From contig WNNJ02002795.1 of the NCBI GenBank assembly GCA_012934845.2, forward strand, positions 25,157 to 89,156: a stretch of 64,000 bases of DNA, in the 5' to 3' direction. Position numbers and translations under genes: made by a program. Source of the stretch: Pomphorhynchus laevis. Its lineage: Eukaryota > Acanthocephala > Palaeacanthocephala > Echinorhynchida > Pomphorhynchidae. Below, piece after piece: positions 22,801 through 30,870 of the stretch; position 1 is the stretch's first letter; every line of letters begins with the position of its first letter. Below the pieces are notes generated by a model. That model ran no database searches, was not told the origin of the DNA, and saw nothing but the letters and a program-made list of their open reading frames with translations.

Positions 22801-25099
22801 ACCTTTCAATACTTTTATATTCAAGAATATGAAAGTATTCTTATATTTAAGAATACTATTAAGATATCAAATGTTTTCATATGCGAATGTATTTAAAAGT
22901 GTATTCTATATTTAATCATTATTTCTAATGATTAATAAGGACCATTTCTGTAAATGATAAAACCACTTTGAATTTTCCATTTAGAAAATCAGGTCATTGT
23001 GTTTCGATGTTCTGCAATCACGTCCACCTCAAAGTGAAATATTTAAGGATTGCTTGTTATTAGCTGAAAAAATTTCAGTTTTTCTCGGTAATGATGAGTC
23101 TTGTTCTCTAGAAGCTATTCTTAGTCTAAGACGCATGATTGGACAGTCCCCAAAATTAAATAAAAATTCAATATTGATGTTTCGGACATTACAGCCGATT
23201 TTGCCCATAGCAAAAGAATTAGCTCCTAAACAAAACAAAACGTCAAACGCATTCTGCAAAACCAATCTTTTTTCAGCTTACAATCAGACAAACACGTTAG
23301 GTAATCTTTTAAATTTAAAATTAATGATTTTAATATTGTATTATTTCATAATTTTACATTTGAACGATTCTAATTTTCAGATTCTAATTTTAGATATTTA
23401 ACATTGTATTTTTGATATCAAAAATCGTTTGCTGTCAACTTATTCAACGACTTAATGATAATTGAATTATTTATAATTATCGTTACATAAATGTTTAATT
23501 AGACATTTTCAACAGTTAATCGAGAATCAAGTTCAAGTAAAAATATTAACATTTTATAATAAATTCAGATTTAACAGATTTTATTGCAGCCATTAAATCA
23601 ACTTATTAAGACATTAGAAACTAAATCGTTTAACTATTAAATTCGCGTTTAATCAATTTAAAGGCTTAAGATAAATTAATAAATTGATTTAAATTAAATT
23701 TAAGAAATTAAATTTTAAAAGAGAAATTTCTTTAAAGAATTTAGAGAAATTTGTTTGTATCGTTTCTCAACCATTTTGTTCATTTGAATAATAATTATTC
23801 TAGTAGTTTATTATCTTGAACTACTGGACAACTTATCTTAAGAATTATTTTAGTAATTGTCCGTAATGTTGTGCTGTCATTGATTTACTTCATTGGATGA
23901 TTTTTTAAATTACTTACCCTCTGCTACTTAGTAATTATCAAAATTTTACAAACAAAATACTTTTACTGCAATCCATAATAAGGAACGACTAAAACTGGCA
24001 TAATTTGATTTAATATTTTCAACATCGATTCAAAAATTCATCGATTTCAACATCGATTCATTGCAGTTCCATTCATTGAACCGCATTTGAAACATGGTGA
24101 CTAATAAGTGCATCGAGAAAGATAGGCCCACAAATTAAATAGAATATGTGTATATCAACAATTCATGTGATGTGCTTCATCACGAGCATTACCAACGTTT
24201 GGCTTGAATACTTCCCGACAGACTACAGAGCTTTGAATTTATTTGCTAATTTTGTAAATTTGAGGCCCCGATACACGACTTTTAAAATTGTGTTTAATCA
24301 TTTATTATTAGATTATTTATTTACACAATTTATTGTGTTTAAGACTTTTATTTTAATTTTTCAAAATTGGTGACCCTTATATTGATTTAATATAAATCTC
24401 AATATATATATTCTTATCGAATAAAATTAGATTTTTGTTCAATATCTCAATATAAAGATGGGATGCCGCCTTTTGAAAAGTGATTTCATCGGCGTTTTAG
24501 AGTGAATATCGATCTAGCGTTTTCATGTAACTAATTTCCATCGAAATGTGTCTCAAATACAACAATGCGATTGGTTTCATTTTCTGTTTTTGTGAAATGA
24601 ATTTATTTTGTATTTTTCTCGTTTAGATGCCATTATACGGGATTCAATAAAGAAGTTAAATGGAAATTTGGAAAAGCCAGAAGATCAGGACTCTGAGACA
24701 AGGTCATCATCCTCATCGCTCGATGGAAATGAAAATTCAGACGACATTGAAGAACTGCTATACGATGAATTTCATTCCGACGATGGCGATAAAGATGATG
24801 ACGAAGATTATAACGCAGAAACAGATATTCTGTTTTACCAAGACGGGGAAGCAGATGATCATCTATTAGACATCTCATGTAACAAGATTGAAGAGCAAAA
24901 CAGCTCCAAGGACAACCAAAATTCCTCAGAAATCAAGCAAACATCATCAACACCTTCAGATGCGCAACCATCATGTGTCATTACAAGTGATAACGTAGTA
25001 ATACACGATGTCATTGTGACTAATAATGAGTCACCATTAACAATAGAAGATAATGAAAATTCACTAGATAATCAAAACAAGGTTAATATAATGCATTAA
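593..25099 (+). CDS. PELP1: PELP1/RIX1-family protein, 12 exons found, 5' end outside window
   Basis: Exons read by eye: 593-769, 3095-3175, 4309-4371, 4418-4556, 7411-7522, 7578-7659, 10027-10112, 10552-10819, 10868-10901, 11002-11068, 22993-23300, 24627-25099. All junctions are GT-AG and every phase matches, giving 629 residues and a TAA stop. Known of the family: PELP1 (fungal Rix1/Ipi1 partner) is a nuclear and nucleolar helical scaffold for late 60S ribosome maturation. It has an N-terminal RIX1 helical domain and a very acidic C-terminus. Seen here: Leu-rich helices such as [12 protein letters not shown], then [13 protein letters not shown] (compare human ELWVQVCGASAGML), and a Ser/Asp/Glu-rich tail of about 157 residues in the last exon. 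The length is about half of vertebrate PELP1, lacking its Pro-rich parts. The first exon begins at an acceptor (TTTAG), so upstream exons are expected. The large introns are full of transposons. Family assignment is from remembered similarity: fairly sure, not proven. Confidence 0.72.
866..893 (+). ncRNA. Hammerhead-like hairpin (class I), copy 3
   Basis: CTGACGA, T, GCTAAC, ATAA, GTTAGC, GAAA. The stem is perfect over 6 bp. The variable seventh position of the core is C here, as the hammerhead consensus allows. Degenerate relatives follow at about 985 and 1490. Confidence 0.4.
1165..1310. repeat. Short inverted-repeat element
   Basis: The two arms share TGTCCCTAACAATTTTTGT (about 1193-1212) and its reverse complement (about 1256-1275). 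They are extended outward by similar T/A-rich tracts (GATATTTTTG against CAAATATC). The shape resembles a small MITE or a collapsed palindrome. There is no coding capacity. Confidence 0.5.
3856..4203 (+). repeat. Three tandem copies of a 116-bp unit
   Basis: Units start at about 3856, 3972 and 4088. Each runs from TTTTGATTTAATTAATC through AAATACCAAAATATTTT and GGTTCATTGTCAAA to GGGAATCTTATT, with a few substitutions between copies. The array sits in the intron just before the exon at 4309. Confidence 0.75.
4690..5420 (-). mobile_element. CR1/jockey-like LINE, 5'-truncated relic
   Basis: Read on minus, the relic shows RT motif B ([15 protein letters not shown]), the catalytic box ([10 protein letters not shown]), then [10 protein letters not shown] and [13 protein letters not shown], typical of the region after the catalytic core in APE-type LINEs. 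It is decayed, with several stops. The same family recurs at 33.1-33.76 kb. It lies in a PELP1-like intron, antisense to the gene. Confidence 0.65.
5727..5754 (+). ncRNA. Hammerhead-like hairpin (class I), PLE 3' region
   Basis: CTGATGA, T, GATAGC, AGGA, GCTATC, GAAA, with a perfect 6-bp stem whose sequence differs from the GCTAAC class. A short inverted repeat (TATA...TATA) then a UC could supply stem III and the cleavage dinucleotide. The 150 bp upstream match the region after the GIY-YIG domain at 45.2-45.45 kb, linking the hairpin to the 3' end of a Penelope-like element. Confidence 0.5.
5870..6190 (-). mobile_element. Relic of the restriction-like-endonuclease LINE (copy D)
   Basis: On minus, broken frames read [13 protein letters not shown] and then [14 protein letters not shown], matching [15 protein letters not shown] of the LINE at 14-17 kb. 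Only the segment just before the RT core survives. Confidence 0.6.
6339..6366 (+). ncRNA. Hammerhead-like hairpin (class I), second copy of the GATAGC type
   Basis: CTGATGA, T, GATAGC, AAGA, GCTATC, GAAA, followed by the same 20 bases as at 5727. The flanks (CGAAGGATATTTCCTTCC) also recur, so about 80-100 bp is duplicated 610 bp away. Confidence 0.45.
6890..7210 (-). mobile_element. PLE-type terminal repeat fragment (pLTR-like)
   Basis: On minus this 300-bp block matches 44380-44650 over its whole length: the Ser-less tract CTTACCAACGCTGATTTAA, then GTAGACGAGTCGA, then GGACCGAAATGTGAAACG, then a TGATGA box and TACTGAAATGTAGTG. The copy at 44.4 kb lies upstream of a GIY-YIG domain, so I read this as the terminal region of a Penelope-like element. 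Confidence 0.5.
8525..8552 (-). ncRNA. Hammerhead-like hairpin (class I), decayed stem
   Basis: On minus: CTGAAGA, T, GCT, a long loop, AGC, GAAA. Only 3 bp of the stem remain, but core boxes and position in the repeat unit match the copy at 9056-9083. Confidence 0.3.
9056..9083 (-). ncRNA. Hammerhead-like hairpin (class I), GCTAGT stem
   Basis: On minus: CTGAAGA, T, GCTAGT, AGTT, ACTAGC, GAAA. The perfect 6-bp stem has a third sequence variant, so pairing is kept while the sequence changes. Confidence 0.45.
9276..9303 (+). ncRNA. Hammerhead-like hairpin (class I), inverted partner
   Basis: CTGAAGA, T, GCTA, then a loop, then TAGC and GAAA. It is the plus-strand partner of the 9056 copy in the inverted arrangement. 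The stem is shortened to about 4 bp. Confidence 0.35.
10552..10819 (+). CDS. PELP1: PELP1-like exon 8 (RIX1 helical repeats)
   Basis: This 268-bp exon encodes 89 codons after the one base that completes the Arg codon split with exon 7. It is the most recognisable part of the gene: Leu-rich amphipathic helices followed by a segment ([13 protein letters not shown]) matching the block before the acidic region in vertebrate PELP1. It is bounded by an ATGTAG acceptor and a GTTATT donor, and is followed by a 48-bp intron. Starting translation at the internal ATG 10580 would be wrong, because the frame is open through the acceptor. Confidence 0.7.
11226..11296. repeat. (TA)n microsatellite
   Basis: About 35 TA units in the large PELP1-like intron. 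The Tyr/Ile-alternating ORFs here are artefacts of the repeat. Confidence 0.95.
11440..13430 (-). mobile_element. Restriction-like-endonuclease LINE, copy B (broken)
   Basis: On minus, in order: a Cys-rich N-terminal cluster at about 13390-13290 ([18 protein letters not shown]), a middle region with [17 protein letters not shown] and [21 protein letters not shown] motifs [15 protein letters not shown] and [14 protein letters not shown] (about 12330-12100), and near 11640 a remnant [14 protein letters not shown] matching copy C just before its CCHC. The YADD box and the endonuclease are not recognisable. Many stops and at least one deletion between the middle region and the RT are present. It is the same family as 14.1-17.2 kb but diverged. 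Confidence 0.75.
13905..14045 (-). mobile_element. Detached 3' end of the same LINE family
   Basis: On minus the block reads CGGGAACCTAAT, an A/T-rich stretch, then a poly(A) run (poly-T at about 13908-13924 on plus). The main copy ends in a related way at 14170-14110 (CGGGAACCTAAGTTAA then poly(A)). It is therefore a second, separate LINE 3' end placed tail to tail within 200 bp. Confidence 0.5.
14291..15370 (-). pseudogene. C-terminal CCHC and restriction-like endonuclease of LINE copy A
   Basis: This 359-codon frame begins in the RT thumb ([12 protein letters not shown], then ILPGILGM-like residues as in copy C). The C-x-C-x7-H-x4-C finger lies near residue 187. It is followed by [11 protein letters not shown] and an R-x-D ... 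V-D-I-C block that fits the PD-(D/E)XK nuclease pattern of R2-like elements. It ends [17 protein letters not shown], a typical terminal signature of this group. The role is target-site nicking for target-primed reverse transcription. Confidence 0.78.
15643..16611 (-). pseudogene. Reverse transcriptase core of LINE copy A
   Basis: This 322-codon segment holds [15 protein letters not shown], then [15 protein letters not shown] motif A ([13 protein letters not shown]), motif B ([12 protein letters not shown]) and motif C ([11 protein letters not shown]). All three catalytic Asp positions (one in A, two in C) are present. The frame then breaks and continues at 15636-15364 (thumb) and 15370-14291. 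Internal Met starts are not real starts, because the ORF originally began near 17213. Confidence 0.85.
17505..17930 (+). mobile_element. Fragments of the endonuclease-less PLE reverse transcriptase
   Basis: Two pieces lie side by side. One has [17 protein letters not shown] (RT motif C), the other is the upstream part [16 protein letters not shown], then [19 protein letters not shown] (motif B). Their order is scrambled relative to the copy at 39.2 kb. They match the copies at 18.3, 21.6, 39.2, 48.6, 49.3, 50.2 and 54.6 kb. Confidence 0.7.
17930..18522 (+). mobile_element. Rearranged PLE RT fragment, near-identical to 21194-21790
   Basis: This 590-bp block contains [12 protein letters not shown], the tail motif GCAGTTCCTCCTG, an internal palindrome (GTTGAATTCAAC) and then [19 protein letters not shown]. 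The whole composite, including its internal joins, recurs 3.27 kb downstream, so it was duplicated after it was rearranged. Confidence 0.75.
18523..19515 (+). other. AT-rich intronic DNA, nothing recognised
   Basis: Apart from short TTAATAATT-type repeats and a palindromic AT tract around 19310-19450, I see no ORF, RNA gene or transposon motif here. Confidence 0.4.
19569..19595 (-). ncRNA. Hammerhead-like hairpin, left arm of palindrome
   Basis: On minus: CTGAAGA, A, GGCC, loop, GGTC, GAAA. The 4-bp stem includes one G-U pair. It is identical to the right-arm copy. Confidence 0.45.
19674..19700 (+). ncRNA. Hammerhead-like hairpin, right arm of palindrome
   Basis: Mirror copy of 19569-19595. 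CTGAAGAAGG followed by CGAAAGC is the form of PLE hammerhead I know best from other animal genomes. Confidence 0.45.
19752..19843. repeat. (TA)n microsatellite
   Basis: About 45 TA units directly abut the palindrome. The Tyr/Ile ORFs over it are artefacts. Confidence 0.95.
19964..19988 (-). ncRNA. Hammerhead-like hairpin downstream of a PLE endonuclease
   Basis: On minus: CTGAAGA, A, GGGC, AGTTA, GCCC, GAAA. It lies 120 bp past the stop of the GIY-YIG frame (20482-20108, minus), just where the terminal repeat of a Penelope-like element should be. Confidence 0.5.
20108..20482 (-). pseudogene. Penelope-like element GIY-YIG endonuclease domain (5'-truncated)
   Basis: This 124-codon frame reads [12 protein letters not shown], then [20 protein letters not shown] (the GIY-YIG core with its CxxC finger), NVRALTRRS (catalytic Arg), CIENENHK and [11 protein letters not shown] (catalytic Glu). 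In Penelope-like elements this domain lies C-terminal to the RT and nicks the target. Here the RT is missing and the upstream side is replaced by short TA-rich palindromes. The real protein began far upstream, so the Met is not a start. Confidence 0.8.
20500..20700. repeat. Cluster of short TA-rich palindromes
   Basis: AGGACAATAT and its complement ATATTGTCCT alternate several times among TATATAAT tracts, and the cluster starts with ATATCGAC / GTCGATAT. It has the look of a slippage-prone cruciform tract. It breaks the PLE sequence between 20.48 and 20.7 kb. Confidence 0.6.
20700..21190 (+). mobile_element. PLE RT fragment, N-terminal part
   Basis: The fragment contains YKSRFSRY, then [38 protein letters not shown] and a decayed GVPMG box. 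It is the RT portion upstream of motif C and has several stops. Confidence 0.65.
21190..21950 (+). mobile_element. PLE RT fragment with motif C (duplicate of 17.9-18.5 kb)
   Basis: After the composite shared with 17930-18522, the frame 21600-21950 reads [19 protein letters not shown], then [19 protein letters not shown] and [11 protein letters not shown]. It ends in a sequence that is itself repeated at 22157-22298. Confidence 0.75.
21915..22298 (+). repeat. Direct repeat of about 145 bp, spacing 242 bp
   Basis: AATCGTTAAAAGTTTTTTAT through GAGAATGTTCGGAT occurs at 21915-22058 and again at 22157-22298 with a few differences. It starts exactly where PLE RT similarity ends, so it may be a terminal repeat. 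Confidence 0.7.
22299..22992 (+). other. Remainder of large PELP1-like intron, nothing recognised
   Basis: AT-rich, no ORF longer than chance. A pyrimidine-rich stretch and AAATCAG precede the exon at 22993. Confidence 0.4.
22993..23300 (+). CDS. PELP1: PELP1-like exon 11
   Basis: The exon encodes about 102 residues beginning [13 protein letters not shown] and including [18 protein letters not shown]. It corresponds in position to the human segment with LLLAPSPRCPPPL and the following Cys/Ala-rich helices. The acceptor is AAATCAG at 22992 and the donor is GTAATC at 23301. The phase (one leading base, one trailing base) fits exon 10 and exon 12 exactly. The upstream intron is about 11.9 kb and holds two LINEs and PLE debris. 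Confidence 0.68.
24627..25099 (+). CDS. PELP1: PELP1-like terminal exon with acidic tail
   Basis: The exon encodes about 157 residues and the TAA stop. After a short basic helix ([12 protein letters not shown]) it turns strongly acidic: [19 protein letters not shown], then runs of Asp/Glu, then a Ser/Asn/Thr-rich end. The acceptor is CTCGTTTAG. An acidic disordered tail is the hallmark of PELP1 and in the family serves chromatin and partner binding. The exon is somewhat less AT-rich than the surrounding introns. Confidence 0.68.
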
Positions 25100-25256
25100 A
25101 TATAGAAGTTTTAATTCAAAATCATTTTATATCATTATAATAAAATAATCGAATGGGGAAATTGTTTCTAAAATGTATTTTATATATTTTTTAATACTTA
25201 TTGGATTAAACTCTCCTTTAACTTTAACAAGTGTTTATGTTCGGTATTTTTTCTTC

Positions 25257-25262
25257 AATAAA
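25257..25262 (+). terminator. Possible polyadenylation signal of the PELP1-like gene
   Basis: AATAAA lies 158 bp after the stop codon, followed by a second overlapping AATAAA. This is plausible as the poly(A) signal, but such hexamers are frequent in DNA this AT-rich. Confidence 0.3.
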
Positions 25263-26440
25263 ATAAAATGATATAGCATTTAAATTCAAATTTTGTATTT
25301 GAAAGAAACAGTTTATAATAAACTGTTTCCATTCACCAACCATTTCATATACCAACAGCTAATAATATAATAATACAGATTTTATAATTTAATTTTATTA
25401 GATTGTATTATTATATTTCGCTAGTTCCTAATTCCCTCCTTAAAATATATTTGAAAACTAATTAAAAAAAATCAAATTAATATATAATTTTAATAAAATA
25501 GTGTTTAATTAATATATAGTCTGAATTTTTTAATATAAAATTTAAATTTTTATATAAGACTTATAGAGTTTTATCTGACGACATTATTATTTCAATGCAC
25601 AATTGACTGTGTTACTGCGATCCATAAATTTGCCATGTCATAACTTGGGATAATGTTTATGCAAGTAATGAGTTAAAAATGTTTAAAGTGCCCGCGTTTA
25701 AAATTTGTTTTCTGTTTACTGATGTTCATACACTAAAACTATCAAATTGATATGATAATAATTATTAATTGACATAATAATTATTAATTAATAATAATTA
25801 ATTATTACAATTTAAATGATTTTTTATATCATTTTACTTTATTGTAGAAAAATACTAAACATAAATACTTGTTAATCATTTTTCACTCATCAGCCATTTC
25901 ATATACCAACAGCTTAGATGATTGTAATTACATAATAATTATTAATTAATAATAATTAATTATTATTACAATTTAAATGATTCATTGATGAATTAGTAAT
26001 GACACCTATCTAATAAACGAATATGTTGACACAAAAGTGTAAAAATGTGTGGATAAAAACGTAATAATGCGATCAACAGCGATTAAGACCAATATTAAAT
26101 CTATTTTAAATCATACGCTTAGAATGTTTTACTTGTGCCTTCAATGTCTGCTATGTTTTTTATTTTTTTTATTTAAACATTTATTGAATATACCAAATGT
26201 TGAGTAGAAAATGTTGAATACGCTTAGCATGTGGGTGACAGGCGATTGCTCGTCTCTTTCAATCGATAAATTGAAAGAAAATAATTTAGATATAAATGAT
26301 ATTAATTGCATATTTAAAAAAATAAATTATTTTATTTTATTAGTGCAATTTTTCATTCTTTTTTAATTGTTTATAAAATTAAATTTCATTAAATATAAAA
26401 GTTTTAATTCTTAGTTTACAATTTCGCTAGCTAATGATGC
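25263..26440. other. AT-rich intergenic DNA
   Basis: No coding sequence. A repeated pair (CATTTCATATACCAACAGCT at about 25343 and 25902) and TAATTATTAATT palindromes are the only structure. Confidence 0.4.
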
Positions 26441-28500
26441 ATCATCGAAAAGAAAATAATTTTATGATAATCTGTTGATTCTTTGATAGAGCCGTCTGTA
26501 TCACTCTCGTTCTGAGATATTCATAGAATAAGTTAGCGATACACAAGATACCTAGCGCTGGCATTTGCCGGTGCTTTTGTGCTAATGGCTCTATTTGGTG
26601 AAGCGGTAGTGCTGGTTCAGTACTCAATGATGATGTCACTAGAGGTTTTTGTAGTGCATCATTCATATGATTCTTTGATAGAGCCGTTTGCTAGTCCTAC
26701 TCTGCATTCAGCAGTGGGAAGGAACTGGCACTGAAGAGTCATAGTGATGACGAAACGGCATCTAGCAGTGTTTTTCGTTGTTCTTCCGCGTCTGGCTAAA
26801 ATGACTAGCAAATATTCACGCGGATTAATATCACTCTTGTTCTGAGATTTTCATAAAATAAGTTAGCGATACACAAGATACCTAGCGCTGGCATTTGCCG
26901 GTGCTTTTGCGCTAATGGTCCTACTTTGTGAAGCGGTAGTGCTGGTTCAGTACTCATTGATGATGTCACTAGAGGTTTTCTAGTGCATCATTCATATGAT
27001 TCTTTGATAGAGTCATCTGCTAGTCCTGCTCTGCATTCAGTAGTGGGAAGGAACTGGTACTGAAGAGTCATAGTGATGACGAAACGGCATCTATCAGAGT
27101 TTTTCGTTGTTCTTCCGCATCTGGCTAAAATGACTAGCAAATATTCACGCGGATTTGTATCACTCTCGTTCTGAGATTTTCATAAAATAAGTTAGCGATA
27201 CACAAGATACCTAGCGCTGGCATTTGCCTGTGCTTTTGCGCTAATGGTCCTACTTGGTGACGCGGTAGTGCTGGTTCAGTACTCATTGATGATGTCACTA
27301 GAGGTTTTCTAGTGCATCATTCATATGATTATTTGATAGAGTCATCTGCTAGTCCTGCTCTGCATTCAGCAGTGGGAAAGAACTGCCTCTGAAAAGCCAT
27401 AGTGATGACGAAACGGCATCTATCAGTGTTTTTCGTTGTTCTTCCGCGTCTGGCTAAAATGACTAGCAAATATTCACGCGGATTTGTATCACTCTCGTTC
27501 TGAGATTTTCATAAAATAAGTTAGCGATACACAAGATACCTAGCGCTGGCATTTGCCGGTGCTTTTGCGCTAATGGTCCTATTTGGTGAAGCGGTAGTGC
27601 TGGTTCAGTACTCAATGATGATGTCACTAGAGGTTTTCTAGTGCATCATTCGTATGATTCTTTGATAGAGCCGTTTGCTAGTCCTACTCTCCATTTAGCA
27701 ATGGGGAAAAACTGGCACTGAAGACTCAGTGATGACGAAACAGCATCTAGCAGTGTTTTTCGTTGTTCTTCCGCGTCTGGCTAAAATGACTAGCAAATAT
27801 TCACGCGGATTAATATCACTCTTGTTCTGAGATTTTCATAAAATAAGTTAGCGATACACAAGATACCTAGCGCTGGCATTTGCCGGTGCTTTTGCGCTAA
27901 CGGTCCTATTTGGTGAAGCGGTAGTGCTGGTTCAGTACTCAATGACGATGTCACTAGAGGTTTTCTAGTGCATCATTCATATGATTCTTTGACAGAGTCA
28001 TCTGCTAGTCCTGCTCTGCATTCAGCAGTGGGAAGGAACTGGCACTGAAGAGTCATAGTGATGACGAAACGGCATCTAGCAGTGTTTTTCGTTGTTCTTC
28101 CGCGTTTGGCTTATATGATTGACAAAATTCACGCGGATTTGTATCACTTTCGTTTTGAGATATTCATAAAATAAGTTAGCGATACACAAGATACCTAGCG
28201 CTGGCATTTGCCGGTGCTTTTGTGCTAATGGCTCTATTTGGTGAAGCGGTAGTGCTGGTTCAGTACTCAATGATGATGTCACTAGAGGTTTTCTAGTGCA
28301 TCATTCATATGATTCTTTGATAGAGTCATCTGCTAGTCCTGCTCTGCATTCAGCAGTGGGAAGGAACTGGCACTGAAGAGTCATAGTGATGACAAAACGG
28401 CATCTAGCAGTGTTTTTCGTTGTTCTTCCGCGTCTGGCTAAAATGACTAGCAAATATTCACGCGGATTTGTATCACTCCCGTTTTGAGATATATAAATTG
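26440..28500. repeat. Satellite array of a 329-bp MITE-derived unit, six-plus copies
   Basis: The anchor TCACTCTCGTTCTGAG or a variant falls at 26501, 26831, 27160, 27489, 27816, 28144 and 28473, so periods are 327-330 bp. Each unit has GCGCTGGCATTTGCCGGTGC, GGTGAAGCGGTAGTGCTGGT, GAAGAGTCATAGTGATGACG and ATATTCACGCGGATT. The same blocks in the same order form the single element at 56111-56480. The short ORFs with LHQIEPLAQKHRQMPALG are antisense shadows of the repeat. Confidence 0.9.
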
Positions 28501-29690
28501 ATGCGTTTTAATATTATTATTGTAACTTATTTTTTTCAAACAAGTGAATTAATTTGTAGATCTGATAAAGTTAAATACAAAATTTATCCCCAATAAATTT
28601 CCGCGACTAAATTAAATATTTTCAAGACTAAATTAAAAGAAAAAATATTCAAATTTAAATATACTTTTTAATCATTGTTGGTCTTGTGCCATTGGTGTTA
28701 ATACATCACACCGTGTGATGTTGTGATGGAAATGAAAACTGATCAAATGAAAACTGTTTCGCCATAATTTTAAATCATCTGTGCGGGATTGACTGATAGA
28801 TAAATCAAAAGGACCGAAACACGAAATGTAGGCGTGGGCTCACTGTTGATGAGGTCCACCTACGCTGATTGTAGTGTACAGTGCTGCATCTAGGATTAAA
28901 GAATTCACACGAGGATAATTGATGAAGCCGACCAAATGATAAACCAAAATGTATATAATGTTTAGAATTTTAGAGGTTAAAAATTTAATTTTATCAAAAT
29001 TTAATATTGGACAATCAGCAAATCGAATCAAGAAAATTTGATAATTACAGAACTTAATTAACTTAATAAATTATATACCTTAGAAAATAAGTTTACAAGT
29101 AATATATACCATAAAATATATGCTTTCAATAGTCAATTATTAAAGTCAACAGCAAATTGAATTTCGGAATTGAATTCAATTCCAAAATTCAATTTTCAGA
29201 ATATTTTCAGGACTAAATTGAAATAACAAATATTTACATTAATAGTTTTTATTGATCTTGTACCATCAAGAGACCTGTGACTATTGACAATTCTATTATT
29301 GCATGTAACGTTTGTGAAACCGCATCAAACATCATATACTGACAAATATATCAAACAAATATAATATCATATCAAACAAATATAATACTGACTAGAATTT
29401 AGAGGTATAAAATTTAATTTTATCAAAATTTAATATTGGACTTTCAGCAAATTAAATCAAGAAAGTTTGATAATTAGAGAACTTAGCTTACAATTTGCCA
29501 ATTATTAAAATCAAAAAAAATCAATTTCGGTAAATTTTACATTAAATTAAAATTTAATTTTTAATTTTAATGTAAATAAGAAATAATAATCGAATGGTAA
29601 TTGTATGTTCATTATATTTATTTGTTATAATTAGAGGAAAATATTTTATTTTCAATTAGAAAAATAAATTGATTTGATTATTATCACCTT
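28501..29690. other. AT-rich spacer with one PLE-type terminal fragment
   Basis: It holds the hammerhead-like block at 28811-28857 and two related AT-rich stretches (AGAATTTTAGAGGTTAAA near 28965 and 29395, each followed by TTAATATTGGAC) that form a diverged direct repeat of about 100 bp. No gene was seen. Confidence 0.45.
28811..28857 (+). ncRNA. Hammerhead-like block (class II arrangement)
   Basis: GGACC then GAAA, CACGAAATG, TA, a short hairpin (GTGGGCTCAC), then TTGATGA and GGTCC. The ends GGACC and GGTCC pair, which is a hammerhead opened at stem II. Stem III (CAC/ATG) has a mismatch and C3 is T, so this copy is decayed. Confidence 0.4.
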
Positions 29691-29694
29691 CCTT

Positions 29695-30870
29695 TGTACG
29701 CTGATTTCGTAGATTTTACAAAGGCATTCGATTGCATTGGCAGAGACTTGCTTCTCCAATAATTAATAGTCTTAAGCCTAAAGGCTATAGCATACATGTA
29801 CTACATCAGGTTATCTCTCGTCACATTGTCCGAGTCTTTGGTGGAATTAAATATTCAGATTACTTTCAACAAATTAAGGGCGTTCCTCGGGGTGACACTC
29901 TTAGCCCACTTTGGTTCAGTCTATTTGATATAATCTGCCAGCATGTATAAGTGAATCTAACTTTTCTTTTCTTTTATATGCAGATGATATGGTTATATAT
30001 TCGTAAAAATAGGCGATGTGATATCAGGATTGCTTAGGCTCAAACTGAATTGGATGGCGAATGGCTTGCAGATTAATCTAGCAAAAACAAAAGTGTTTAA
30101 ATTTAATGGGGATTTTAGGTTATTACAAAATGATGTTTTTAACTATGGCGGTATTAATTTGCAAATGTGTACGCAATTCTGCTATCTTGGCTTTAATCTG
30201 TCATCTAAGTGGAGTTTTACTAATCATTTTGATATAATTTTGTGTAAGGTTGCTTCTAGTATGAGTATGATCAATCTTTTACGTTCAACAAACTATCCTA
30301 CAGCCATGAAATATTTTCAAATGATGTTTCTTCCACGGGTTACATATGGGTTATCGGCTATTTGGCGAGATTTGTCTATTTAGAATTTTGAGCAATTACG
30401 TTCAACAAACTATCCTACAGCCATGAAATAATTTCAAATGATGTTTCTTCAACGAGTTACATATGGGTTATCGGCTATTTGGCGAGATTTGTCTATTTAG
30501 AATTTTGAGCAATTACGTTCAACAAACTATCCTACAGCCATGAAATAATTTCAAATGATGTTTCTTCCACGGGTTACATATGGGTTATCGGCTATTTGAC
30601 GAGATTTGTCTATTCAGAATTTTGAGCAAATACGTTCAACGAACTATCCTACAGCCATGAAATAATCTCAAATGATGTTTCTTCCACGGGTTACATATGG
30701 GTTATCGGCTATTTGGCGAGATTTGTCTATTCAGAATTTTGAGCAAATACGTTCAACGAACTATCCTACAGCCATGAAATAATCTCAAATGATGTTTCTT
30801 CCACGGGTTACATATGGGTTATCGGCTATTTGGCGAGATTTGTCTATTCAGAATTTTAAGCAGATTGATA
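29695..30870 (+). mobile_element. APE-type LINE RT relic with a tandemly amplified segment
   Basis: Broken frames give YADFVDFTKAFDCIGRD (motif A), GVPRGDTLSPLWFSLF (motif B), FLLYADDMVIYS (motif C) and LQINLAKTKVFKFNGD (thumb). From 30281 a unit of about 119 bp (ACGTTCAACAAACTATCC ... GGCGAGATTTGTCTATT) is repeated five times to about 30860, where the hAT relic begins. 5'-truncated and inactive. Confidence 0.75.
30281..30865 (+). repeat. Five tandem copies of a 119-bp LINE segment
   Basis: Unit starts are near 30281, 30399, 30518, 30634 and 30753. Copies are highly similar. The first copy is continuous with the LINE reading frame, so the array arose inside the LINE after insertion. Confidence 0.85.

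Noticed and set aside
24633-24878. Minus-strand ORF opposite the PELP1-like terminal exon
   Set aside because: It is a shadow of the acidic, Asp/Ser-rich coding strand (reads as Arg/His/Leu-rich).
26442-28282. Repeated ORFs with LHQIEPLAQKHRQMPALG as a protein repeat family
   Set aside because: They arise from the 329-bp satellite on minus, carry no start context and do not extend over full units.
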